This document shows, piece by piece, positions 22,088 through 32,600 of a DNA stretch of 64,000 bases. This stretch comes from Gloeopeniophorella convolvens (Eukaryota; Basidiomycota; Agaricomycetes; Russulales). Positions within the stretch are counted from its first letter, which is position 1. Each line of letters opens with the position of its first letter. The notes beneath the pieces were generated by a model that was not told the origin of the DNA, did no database searches, and worked only from the letters and a program-made list of their open reading frames with translations. The DNA lies in NCBI GenBank assembly GCA_022496205.1, contig WTXD01000003.1, forward strand, positions 310,001 to 374,000, given 5' to 3'. A program made the position numbers and the translations under genes.

Positions 22088-24178
22088 ATGGCCCTCCCCA
22101 CGAACGGCAGGGTGCTACTGGACACGACCGCGGGGGACATCGAAATCGAGCTGTGGTCCAAGGTGCGTCGTGCGCTCGTCGTGTGGGTTGCGGGTGCTGG
22201 AACAACCGGTTGGGCGCAGGAGGCTCCAAAGGCATGTCGGAACTTTATTGCGTTGGCTATGGAGGGTGCGTATTGTGAGCTGGACCCCGAGGCCTCTGTC
22301 TGAGCTTGCGTTGCAGGATACTATGATGGGGTCATCTTCCACCGGTGCGCGACGCGTCTCTGTGCGTGCTGCATGCTGAGCGCTGACACGTCGCGGCAGC
22401 GTCGTGCCAGACTTTCTCGTGCAGACGGGCGACAGGACCGGACCGGCGGGGCGGGGAGTCGTTCTTCGGCGGTGTGTTTCTCTTCTTGGTTTTGGCTCGC
22501 GACTGCGCGCTAATGGGGATGAGCAGAGCAGTTCGAGGACGAGATTCACCCGCGGCTGCGCTTCGCGCATCGCGGGCTCGTCGCGATGGCGAACAACGGG
22601 ACGAAGAACTCGAACGACTCGCAGTTTATCATCACGCTAGGTGCGTGGTTTGGCAGTGTGTGCGCTCGCTGGGGGTTGCTGATTGGGGTGGGGCAGACCG
22701 GGCGGACGAGCTGCATGGGAAGCACACGCTGTTCGGGCGGTGTGTAGGCGACACGATATACAGTGCGTATCACCGCCCTTCTGCCCGCTCTATTTATCGA
22801 CACCCTCCGTGTAGATGTCATGAAGATTGGTGCAATGGGTGCGTGCGCCGAGTGCCCCAGCACTCTGATACCGGTTATTGACCCACGCCGAATCACGCCA
22901 GAGCTCGACGACAACGGCCGCCCCCTCTAGTGCGTCTCAGTCAGCCTTCCTGCTGCACCGCATGGTGACACGCGGCTCCTTCCCCGCGAAGCCCGCCGAA
23001 GATCAAGAGCGTGCGGATTCTCGAGAACCCCTTTGATGACATCGTACCACGGATCACAGCGGAGGAGAAAAGGGTGCAGCAGCGCGCGCGCCAGGCTGCC
23101 ATCCGCGAGCGCGAGGAGGTTGCGCGGCGGAAGGGCGCAAAGAAGTGAGCCCTCTTGCGCCCTTACAACCACGGAAGATCGGTGCTGAAGCCGTGTCTAT
23201 AGAGACAATAAGCTGCTCAGCTTTGGCGGTGACGGCGACGCAGAGGTTGAAGACGAGCCCGTTGTCTTCAAAAAGAAGAACATTGCTCGGCCCGATCGTG
23301 CGTGGCCGCCCTGTTCGCGTCACAGCTGTCGAACTGACTCGTTGTTCGTATCAAGTGGTGGAGAACCCGGATCAGCCTGGCGCGCTGCTACCAGATGTCA
23401 TCCGATCGAAGCCCGAAAAGGCCCCCCTCGGCGAGCCAAAACGCGATTCGGTACGTGCCTGCGCTACACACGGCGAATGCGGGCCTGCCAACCGATGTCT
23501 ACTTACCCACTCAGGAAAAACCCGCGGCTAAAGCGAGCAGCGAAGACATCTCGAAGATACGGGAAACGCATCAGAAAGAGAAAGCCGCCGGCAGGTGCGT
23601 CTCTGTGCTCTGCAACTGCGCGCCCACCTCACCAGCCCTTTGCGCGCTGCTTATCGCTCGCCGTGCACAGCTCCGCCCGCCAAGCGGAGATCGAGAAGAT
23701 GGAGGCCGAGGTGAAGCGCCTCGCGCGGCGGCGCGAGGGTGCCGACAGCGACGAGGAACGCAGCAAGAAGAAGGCAAAGGGCGGCCCGTCGGCGCTCGAG
23801 GAGGAGCTCGCGAAGTACGCCAAGGGCCGCGGCGCGCACCGCAAGGGCAGGAAGAAGGACGAGTCGGACGTGCTCGCTGCGCTCGCTGGGTTCAGGAACA
23901 AGCTGCAGGGCTCGGCGCCGGCAGCATCTGGCGAGGAAGATATCGTGGAGGAGCCGGCGCCCGCAGGCGAAGCCGAGGCCGGGATGGAGGTCGACGATGA
24001 CCGCGGGTTCATGGGCCACCAGCTGCAGTTCCCCAAGGGCAACGAGGAGGAGGTGCAGAAGGCAGAGCGCGAGTACGAGGTGATTGATCCGCGTGCGCGG
24101 GGCGCGCAGGCGCGCGAGGAGGAGCGCGAGCGGAAGCGGGCGCAGACGCGGGGGCGCGGTGGGCGCGGGCGGCGGTGA
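22088..24178 (+). CDS. CWC27: Spliceosome-associated cyclophilin CWC27 (one frame break)
   Basis: Thirteen exons were joined: 22088-22162, 22220-22265, 22317-22344, 22400-22471, 22527-22640, 22697-22762, 22815-22838, 22902-22929, 22992-23144, 23203-23297, 23356-23450, 23515-23594 and 23671-24178, about 460 aa. The cyclophilin domain is plain: GDIEIELWSKEAPKACRNF, GYYDGVIFHRVVPDFLVQTG, GESFFGEQFEDEIHPRL, AHRGLVAMANNGTKNSNDSQ, then HGKHTLFGRCVGDTIYNVMK. It is followed by PPKIKSVRILENPFDDIVPR and a Lys/Glu/Arg-rich coiled tail, as in Cwc27. Cwc27 joins the activated spliceosome with Cwc22. Members of this branch usually lack strong isomerase activity. In exon 4 the frame before GDRTG and the frame after GESFFG differ by one extra base, within the G-rich run 22434-22457. 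Every other splice phase fits. This may be a sequencing indel or a real lesion. Confidence 0.9.
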
Positions 24179-24738
24179 CTCGACGATGCGTGCCATGCCG
24201 TGACTGCTGGTGTTCTGCTGCTGCCCGGAGGTGCTCGAGTGTATATTGTGTTCTGTACATGTTTGATGCTGATTTCTGTCTGATTGTGCAACCGTGCAAC
24301 ACAAATATTGGATAGTGATGGCTAGCGCAGTCTAGGTTTCTACGGCGTCTGAGAGATGAGGCGCGCCGTACGGCGTAAATTGATGACGGTATCATAGTGG
24401 GGCGGTAAACATGACATGTATAAGCTAACGGGGTGGTTTGAATTGTGCTGGTGAAATGCACGTCGAGTTAATATAGTAGAGTAATATGTGGCTGAATTTG
24501 AGACTGGGCGGAGGCGAGCTGCAGACTGAATAAACGGGTGCGAGGTCTGTGCATGGGTCTGCTTGCGATCACACAAGTGTCTTGTCGAGGCTGTGCCTGG
24601 TGTGGGGTCTGTTTGGGGCTGTTTGGCTGCTTCGCGCTGAGGCCAGCAGACGGCCCGTCCGACTCGGTTGAACCCTTCATATTCCCTCGCACTCGCTCTC
24701 CCACCTTCCCATCCTACAGAACAGCACCCAGCACCCTC
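24179..24738. other. Intergenic region
   Basis: A 560-bp gap between CWC27 and UBC6, both on the plus strand. No gene is seen. It should hold the CWC27 terminator region and the UBC6 promoter. Confidence 0.5.
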
Positions 24739-26097
24739 ATGGCCTCCAAAGCCGCATACAAGCGCGTAAGCCGTCCACCTCTCCCCGCCGGAACCCTCCC
24801 CCTGATTTGCTCATCACATCACACCCCAGCTCTCCAAAGAGTACGTCTCCATGCAGAAGGAGCCACCGCCCTTTGTTTGGGCCGCTCCTGACGAGAAAGA
24901 TATCCTCACCTGTGCGCCTGGCTTTCTTTGCTTCATGACCCTGCTCTCATCTGTTTCGCATAGGGAACTTTATTATCGTAAGCGCGCCCATCTCAGGCTG
25001 CCCAACCCCGAGGGGCTGACACATCCTTCCTCTTCCTCTCAGCACGGCCCTCCAGAATCGCCATACATGGGTGGGGAGTACCATGGCGTGCTCCTCTTCC
25101 CGGGAGAATATCCCTTCAAGCCACCCGGGATCAAGGTTGGTGGCATTGTGTCGGCGTTGGGGCGCGGCGCTGATCAAGCGCCCGCAGATGTACACGCCCT
25201 CTGGTCGTTTCCAGCCAGACAAGAAGATATGTTTCTCCATGTCTGACTTCCACCCTGGCTCTGTGCGTCCAGAATCTCCTCGTTTTGCGACATGCCACCG
25301 ACGTTGACCCTATCACTCCACTCGCAGTGGAATCCGGCGTGGAGCGTTGCCACGATGTGAGCCCTGCCCTCTTGTCTTTCATATACGCCTCATTTGGCGC
25401 TCCATATCAACTTTATCCTGACATCGGCCCTTGTCTCCGTTCACAGATTGACCGGTCTCGTGTCCTTCATGCTTTCGGACGAGATGACAACCGGCTCCGT
25501 GACAACTTCGGATGCAGACAAAAGAGTATACGCTAGCCGGAGTCACGCATGGAACCTGCAGCAGCGGAGGTTCAGAGAGGCTTTTCCTGAGGCAAGTGTC
25601 AATGTCTTTATTTCCCGATCGTCCGATCTTGCCAAAACACCGCTTTGCGCTCCAATCATCACTATTGTGCTTCTTTTTTTGTTGGCGCTGGCAAATCCCG
25701 ATTTTCCCTACACCAATCCATCCGATGCTGATTGCTCTGTCGATCCTAGTATTGCACAACATCTCGTCGGCCCCTGCCAAACATGGGTGAGAAGGATCGT
25801 GGCGTGCAGGACACGCCAGCCCTCGAGACATCGCCAGTCCCCACTGCATCAACAACGCGCGCGTCCTCGGCGGCTCCCACGGCCAAAGTGGGGTTGGGGA
25901 CGCAGCCAATCGCCCTTGTGCCCAAGACGTCAGGCACTATTCGTCCACGGAAAGGACGCGCCGTTTCTACCGCTGGCGCTGGAGATGGCAGCCGCGGCTG
26001 GGCAGCGACCTGGCGCGAGCTTGTCTGGGAGAAGTGGCGATGGGGTGTTCTCATCGCACTGGCCGTGGTCGTCTCTCGTTTCACGTCCAGTGGTTGA
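24739..26097 (+). CDS. UBC6: ER-membrane ubiquitin-conjugating enzyme E2 (UBC6/UBE2J2)
   Basis: Eight exons close to 270 aa: 24739-24765, 24830-24911, 24964-24977 (14 nt), 25043-25135, 25188-25262, 25328-25356, 25447-25591 and 25750-26097. The UBC fold reads [77 protein letters not shown] and [14 protein letters not shown]. The catalytic Cys is residue 87 (KICFS), the same position as in yeast Ubc6. Ubc6-type E2s lack the usual HPN motif, as here. A linker of about 90 residues leads to a C-terminal membrane anchor, [16 protein letters not shown], so the enzyme is tail-anchored in the ER and should act in ERAD with Doa10-type ligases. The seventh intron (25592-25749) starts with GCAAGT, a GC-AG intron. 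Confidence 0.95.
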
Positions 26098-26516
26098 ATT
26101 TACCCCGCGCCGACGACGCTGGTGCCCAATGTGAAACCGCCCGTCCGCCCGACTATCAGCTCTCGGACCACATGATATCTCAACGATTTACGACGCTCGT
26201 TCATGTTTCCCTTGTTTCTAGATTACGTCCCCTGTGCTGTTTACATTAATCAGGACGCGATCATCTCTCCACACCACTCTCCTTACCTCCTCTCCAATCA
26301 TCGCAATATCTTCAGCAGGGCCCCCCGTTCCTTATGCTATCGGTTCAACTTGTGTACAATGTTATTGAAGCGTTGGAAATAATTCACGTCTTTTATCTTC
26401 ATTAGTCTCATGCTAGATCGCGGTAGTGATCCCGGAGACCTCGGACTGCTTACAACGGGAGGAATACAAGATCGACATTGCAATGGAACCCACAACAAAA
26501 GCTGATGACTGCTCTA
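26098..26516. other. Convergent intergenic region
   Basis: About 420 bp between the convergent ends of UBC6 (plus) and thymidylate kinase (minus). No gene is seen. Confidence 0.5.
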
Positions 26517-27239
26517 TCAGGATGACGGAGCATCGTCGACCCAGAGCCTGGAGATCGGCCCATCGACGCCGTGCGCGAGAGGCTCGATGCGGGTCCAGAT
26601 GTCCTCCGCCACGGCATCGCGGTCGCGTCCGGCGTCGAGCGTGACCCAGCCGCGCGTGACGACGCCCATCTCGCGGAACAGCGCACGCACGCGCGCCTGC
26701 AGCGCCTCGGTCTCGTAGCGCTCCGCGCCGTACCCGCCGCGCGCGGCGGCCTGCGCGGGAGCGAGGTCGAGGAAGAGCACGAGGTCCGGCGCGGGGAGCG
26801 CGGCGTCCGGCGCGCGGCACCAGGCGAGCGGGAGGCCCTTCGCGGCGGAGAAGACGGCGCCCGAGAAGGCGTAGCGGTCGCACAGGACGGTCGTGCCCGC
26901 GGCGAGCTGCGCCTCGAGCGCGCGCGCGGCCTCCCACCGGTTCGCGGAGAAGAGCAGGTGGACCGCGCGGTCGTCGAGCTCGGCGGTGCCGCGCAGGTAC
27001 GCGTCGATGAGCTGGCCTGTTCCGGTCGTACGGTCTGCGGTGTGTGCGCTGGTCAGTTGGGAGCGGGGGAGAGGGAGGGGGAGGGGGAAAGAGCAGGAGC
27101 GGGGATGGTGCGCACCGGGGAACTTGCGGAGGGCGACTGTGGCGCCGGCGCCGGCGAGGCGGGCAGCGAGGCGCTCTGTCTGTGTTGTCTTGCCGGACCT
27201 GTCGAGGCCTTCGATGACTATGAACGCGCCGCGGTGCAT
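26517..27239 (-). CDS. CDC8: Thymidylate kinase (dTMP kinase)
   Basis: Exons 27239-27116 and 27034-26517 give 213 aa, the usual length (yeast Cdc8 has 216). The enzyme phosphorylates dTMP to dTDP for DNA synthesis. The P-loop lies at the start in IVIEGLDRSGKTTQTERL. The dTMP-binding DR(Y/F) motif is CDRYAFSGAVFSAAKG, and the LID segment follows PAPDLVLFLDL in ARGGYGAERYE. The 81-nt intron splits FPG/DRTTGTGQLI in phase 1 and is unusually rich in C/T on the coding strand, that is, in G/A on the plus strand. Coding GC is very high. The neighbour UBC6 is convergent. Confidence 0.96.
   Translation of the reverse strand: MHRGAFIVIEGLDRSGKTTQTERLAARLAGAGATVALRKFPGAHHPRSCSFPLPLPLPRSQLTSAHTADRTTGTGQLIDAYLRGTAELDDRAVHLLFSANRWEAARALEAQLAAGTTVLCDRYAFSGAVFSAAKGLPLAWCRAPDAALPAPDLVLFLDLAPAQAAARGGYGAERYETEALQARVRALFREMGVVTRGWVTLDAGRDRDAVAEDIWTRIEPLAHGVDGPISRLWVDDAPSS
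27065..27087 (+). other. Putative G-quadruplex motif inside the CDC8 intron
   Basis: Four G-tracts (27065-27069, 27073-27075, 27077-27081, 27083-27087) are separated by one to three bases. The G-rich strand is the template strand of CDC8, so the pre-mRNA carries the matching pyrimidine tract. Folding is not shown. Confidence 0.45.
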
Positions 27240-28903
27240 CTGAACGGCCTGACGGTCAGAGGTCTACGGTAGGGCTCCGTAAGGTCTACAGTGCTCGGTG
27301 TGCTCGGGTATGAGAGGCCCAGGGTCGGACCGGGAATTACGTACGCGATGTGGCTATTCTGGGACGCGGCGCGATCTGCACTGCCAGTTGGTGCTCAGAG
27401 ACTCTCATGGACGTACCGTGCGGGCGCCCGCATGCGCTCGTCTCCATGGGCATGCGCGTCTCAGCTTTGCTCCTCTTCGGCCTTGGTTTGCGCCTGATAT
27501 CTCTGCCGGCACCGTGGGTGGCCGCGCGGGTCTTGCATCGGCTTGCATCGATATCGGGCAGCTGCTTGTGCTGAACGGGCTAGCGCGGCACTGCGTCACA
27601 GGTTCGCCCCCTGTCGCCTCCCTGCATGCGGGCCCGCCGCCTTGGGCCCCCGGGGGTCCACCGCCCTACCAGTTCCCACTCCTCGAGCGGTTCCGCGCCC
27701 CGGTCGGACCTCATCAGCCCACGACCCTCCAACCTGCTACAAATTTTCTCAGAGAAGCCCGTCCTGCGCAAAGGCGCCGCCTCGTTGCCCTCCCGACATC
27801 CAGCCCGTGTGAGCTGCGTTACCTTTTGCACGGGTTGCATGTTCGTGGGTCAGCAAGGCGCGCTCGGCGTTGTGCTAGTTGCGAGTTCCCCTCTTGTTGG
27901 TCCGGGCGGTGTTTTTTTTGGTTGTTGTCGCGGGTTCGGTCCTGCAGTTGCGAGCCCAGGCACTGTAGCGCATGGCGCCCGATGACTGAGGATGCTCCCG
28001 CGATGACCATCATTATACCTTCTGCTGTGTGCGCCTTCCCAGGCCTCCCAGGCCGCTGGCACGTTGCGATGCCTCTCGTTCAGCCTCCGCCTTGCTTTCT
28101 TACCTCTTCCCTGAAGGCCTACTCGGTTCCCCCAATGGGCGACCCCTCGTGCCCTGCTGTGCTGTGTACGACCCTCAGAATGCCAGCACTAGTACCCTAA
28201 CTGGGCACAACGTGCATGCATCTTCCACTCACACACCTCATGCTCTTCACTTCCGTACTGTTACGACTGCGCTTACCTCCGCGGGATACCGTACCAACGG
28301 CACTAGGAGCTATAGATCGCACACTCTCAGCGGTCTATTTTCATCCCGCATATGCCCCCAATCTAGTTCTCTGCAGAACGCGCCCCAGAACGGACATTCA
28401 GTCTGTCTTTCTCGCTGCCTCCCACACCCATCGGCCCCTGCAGTGCGCAAGGCAGGCCGCGTGGACCGCTCACGTATGCCTGTGAAAAGTCTCTGTGTCC
28501 TTTAGGCGGCAGCGCGATTCTAGCGAGTTCAGATCCTGCAGCTGAATTCCTGCGATCAAACTTCGATGTCGATATGCGTCAACGGCTCTCCGTGCTCTCC
28601 TGGCGGTGCCTCATGCGGCTCCGTCGCATGACGGTGCCGTTAAACATCTCAACATGGGCCCGGCGGGTAGTATTCTGGCATCTTTGAAATTCGAAAGGGA
28701 CGTACCAGTGTTTCGTGCGCGTTCGCTGTCACACCAGGCGGCTCCGACACCCACGGCGGCTCTGGTTCTACACAGGAAGACCATCTGGTCCGGCACTAGA
28801 ACGACATGTTCATGCATCAGGCATCACGGCGGAGCCGCGACCAGCTAGCTCTGATTAACGATCATCTACCGTGGGTCGATAGAACTACACACCGAGGGCG
28901 CCA
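27240..28903. other. Intergenic region with no credible gene
   Basis: About 1.7 kb between the CDC8 start and the 3' end of the GNAT gene, both minus. A 300-codon plus-strand open frame (27298-28200) exists, but its Arg/Pro/Cys-rich content and overlapping frames fit chance in GC-rich DNA. I see nothing conserved here. Confidence 0.5.
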
Positions 28904-29656
28904 CTAGCGGTCCATCAGACGCCGCACACGCTCTCTTCCACCGGCCTCCCAGTCGTCCGCGCACATCGCCAGCACGACGCTGTGTTTCCCCGGCGCCCAC
29001 GCCCCCGGGTCGCCCGCCCGCACCAGCTTTGCACCCAATTTTCCCTCAGGCAGCACGTGCACCCAGCGAAGCGTGCCTTCTAGCGCAAACCCCATGCGCC
29101 GCGCGGCGGCGACCGACGGCGCGTTCTCCGGCGCGGCGATCCACTGCACGCGGCGCAGGCCGTGCCCGCGCGGCGGCGGCTCGAGGCAGAGGCGGAGCAG
29201 CAGCCCGACGGTGTGCGTCGCGACGTGCGTGCGCTGGAACGCGGGGAAGACGACGACCCAGTCGATCTCGGTGCTCAGATGCGCGCGCGACGTGCCCGTC
29301 AGCGCGATCACGCCCGCCATGCTGCCGTCACCGCTACTGCCCCGCGTCTTGTCGATGATCGCGAGGAGGACGTTGCCCGGCGCGCGCCGCACCTCGAGTT
29401 CTATTTTCGCCAGGAGCGCGTCGAGGTCGTCGCTGCGGAACGGGAGGTAGCGCTCGAGCGCCGGGTGCGCCGTGACCTGTGCGTGGTATTCTTGGGCGTG
29501 CTTCGCCGGGACGAACGGGGCCAGTCTGACACGGTCGCTTTCTAGCTGGCCCTCACGGAGTGGGAGCACGAAGTTGAGATCGTAGGGGTCGGGCCCCGTG
29601 CAGCCACGTAGCTCCCCGGGGCCCGTTGGGGTCTTGTATGAATTGGTGTACGCCAT
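28904..29656 (-). CDS. GNAT-family N-acetyltransferase (RimJ/RimL-like)
   Basis: A single exon of 250 aa starts at MAYTNSYKTPTGPGELRGC. An in-frame start 36 bp upstream is possible but less likely. The order of motifs fits the acetyltransferase fold of RimJ/RimL type. ESDRVRLAPFVPAKHA forms the first strand and helix, VLLAIIDKTRG the second strand pair, and GVIALTGTSRAHLSTEIDWV a central strand. The acetyl-CoA region is VVFPAFQRTHVATHTVGLLL, followed by ENAPSVAAARRMGFALEGTL, the typical end of this fold. Such proteins acetylate N-termini or small amines using acetyl-CoA, and the substrate cannot be inferred. The gene is intronless, unlike its neighbours, which is common for this family in fungi and weakly suggests a mobile or laterally shared origin. 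Confidence 0.88.
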   Translation of the reverse strand: MAYTNSYKTPTGPGELRGCTGPDPYDLNFVLPLREGQLESDRVRLAPFVPAKHAQEYHAQVTAHPALERYLPFRSDDLDALLAKIELEVRRAPGNVLLAIIDKTRGSSGDGSMAGVIALTGTSRAHLSTEIDWVVVFPAFQRTHVATHTVGLLLRLCLEPPPRGHGLRRVQWIAAPENAPSVAAARRMGFALEGTLRWVHVLPEGKLGAKLVRAGDPGAWAPGKHSVVLAMCADDWEAGGRERVRRLMDR

Positions 29657-32600
29657 CGCCGAGGCGTTAGTGGCGTGCTGGGTCGTACGCAATTGTGAGC
29701 CATCCGTGCTATCTTTGTATCGCGGCGACCTCGCATCTAGCTCACTTTGGGATAATCAAAGGCGGCCTGTCACTGAATGGCGAGGATAAAAATGACACTC
29801 GGGACTGCGCTAGCACGCTTTGGCTGCGTCGGCTTGTGCGTAGACCGCCGTTTTACGCAGCGAGGGCTGCTGTTCTCCGCAGCCGATCGCTTTTTTTTCT
29901 CTCCGTCTGATCGTACAGTACGTCTCGGTTCCGCGGTGGTCCGCAGCACAGCGCTACCGTTAATGTTGGCTAGTGGCGCAAGCCTCCTTCGGTTTGTGGG
30001 GAGCGCAAATGGTTTCATTACGGCTGCGCCGTGACTTATCGCGAGCATAATGCTTGGTGCTACTACAACTCCGTCCAGCTTTCGTCGACCACGAAAGTCA
30101 ACTTCCATGGGTTTATCCTATTCTGTCTGGGTCTCGTTCAGATGGCTGGTGGCCGTTCCCACCGCGCAAATGCGCTGGTCTCCTGACTGCGATATTTCCA
30201 CACGCAGCTGCTCCTGCCAACAAGCACAGGGGGGCACACTGCCGATCGACAACCTCGCTTGTCCCGCTGCAAAGCATCATTCCTCGCCCAAACCGCGGCT
30301 GAAATCTAATCTACGGATGCAGAGACCCGCGGGTCCGGCAACCTACCTGAGTTATCATATTGGGGCGGACGCTTCAGGCAGGTGTTGTGTTCAGCAGAAG
30401 AGAATCCCTCGTCTCGTGCTTCCCCGATACGAGCCGCCTTCTTTTTTCTCATGCGCGGTGCCCACGCGCTCCGCGCGCACTCCCACAGGCAGCGGGGATG
30501 GTGGTGGTGGCCGTGCGCGCGTCGCGATTCGCAGGCGCCAGATGGATCTGGCAGCGTTGTGCGTCCGACGGCCCGCGCGCTAGGACCGATCGGCCCATCG
30601 GACACGGTGACGTATGCGCGGATGCATCGGTCACGCCCCCTCCAGACTGCGACCGAACCGATTGCGGCTGCGCTGCGCCAGTGGCCAGCGCGCTTCCGGG
30701 AGCCGCAGTCACTTGCCGCTGCCCCGCGTCCCATGCCACCATGGCATGCCCTGCGCGTTCCCAGCAGGCCACCTGAGCTGCCATCATGCGGCGCGCGCGC
30801 ACGCTGTGCTAAGTAAACTGCACCCAGCGCGGCGGACTTTACTTCAATGACCTCAATGGGATGTGCGGCACCGCGCCCGGTGCTCCGGTCACCTGCTGCC
30901 TGACAGCTCCCGGCGGCGCGCACGGCCCTCGCGGCCTCGCGATCTTCAGGCCACTCCGTCTGGCGGCGGCTTCGCGCTAGGAACGGCAGCCGCGGTGGCT
31001 CTTCCTTCCCCGCTGCGTTGTGGCGGCCCTTCCGAGCTGAGGCGCGCCGCCGCGGGTTCTGTTGATCAACGCGCGCGAGGCTCTTGGCTCAACCCCAAGC
31101 TCTGCGTTTCTCCGATGTGTGGGGCAGCGCCCCGACATCTCCCCGCGTCCCAAGACGGTTGCGGACACGCTTGACGGGAACCTGCCTCTCCATGGCTCGG
31201 CCCGGTTCGGAGGTTGTACTCGTCGCTCTGCGGCGGCCTGTTGCGTGTCGCTCATGCGAGGTTTTGGCAGGCACTCTGGGTCATGGGTACGTGCTTTTTG
31301 CGTCGGTATGTTTTGGACGGCGTAACGCTAGTGATTTCTCATGCATTTGCAGCCGCCTGTGGCAGACAGACCAGGAACGCAGTATCAATTCATTGATGTT
31401 TGGTCCCTGTGCGGGTCCAAAGGGCCTGCGCCGGCTCACAGCTCCCCGGGCAGGCTACTCGTTCCGAGATCGATGGTAGGGCGCGCGCGATGACGAATCA
31501 GACGACATCCGCCGACAGAGGGTTGTGGGCACAGATCAACGAACGCTTCGCGCTTCTCTGCACACACTTGGGCATTCCCCACTCTATTCACAGTCCTCGA
31601 CGCTTCTGACCTTCAACGGGTGCAGCACAAGTTTCCCCGCACCGCCTGAATCTCCGTGCATTCGCCCGAAATTCTCCAGAGCGATAAAACATCCAGGTCG
31701 CCGTCGGGCCAATGGATATTACTCCATATCGTCTGCCGTCTCCGCACCGTCGGTCTCGTCCCCACAGGTGTTCCATCTTTATTTACACCACGCTCGCTGT
31801 CTGACGAAACGAAGCCAGTGGGCACGACTCCGGCGGGCCCACGCGCGTTCGACGGCGCGGTTGCAACTTAACTCCGCCAGCTCTGCATTGCGTTTTGGCA
31901 TATGTGAACGCTGCTCTGCAAAGTGCCTCTTTTGGCCGGCAAACTTACCACGGGCGTGGTGGGGTGCGGCCAAGCGCACTTGGCCCTGTCTTGGTGTCAC
32001 GGGAGGCACTGCGCGTGTTGTGTGGCCAGCCCACAGCGACTGACAAGGCGTCCGGGAAAGTCAATCAGCGGCGCTGCGCGCTAATGGAGATGCGCAGGAG
32101 GTGCTCCCACAGTGGGGCGTCGCGACGGTGCGTGAATGCGATTAAGGTTCCCCATACTGCAAGCAGCATAACTTGGCACATTCAGGACCAACTGCTCGCG
32201 CGCGCACGCCGCGCAGCCCGGTCCCACAGGACCTATTTTCTGCCCTTCGACGCTGGTGGCGTTCGAGACAAACGCGTGCGCCCCACTGCTCTGGGCAACT
32301 CTGGACACGCCCCCAGCCTCGCCCATCGTGGCGGGATTCCCCCGTACACGCGGGCGGCTTCCACTCTTCGCGCAGTGCCCAGATGCGCACCAGTGCGCCG
32401 TCGTCCGTGAACGGCGGGAGAATTCGCGGCAATACAGATGCGATATAAACGCAGCGGCTTCGGCGTGAGGTGCCATCGCAGGTGCTGCAATCATCCCGGG
32501 TGTTGGTGGGAACGCGTCGCTCCCGCGAGCGGGATATTCATAGCCCACGCATGCCGGGCCTGCCAGTGCGACCAGCAGACGGCGAAGATGCCACTACCGC

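Noticed and set aside
27298..28200. 300-codon plus-strand open frame between CDC8 and the GNAT gene
   Set aside because: Composition is Arg/Pro/Cys-rich with no domain, and similar frames overlap on both strands. This is expected by chance in GC-rich DNA.
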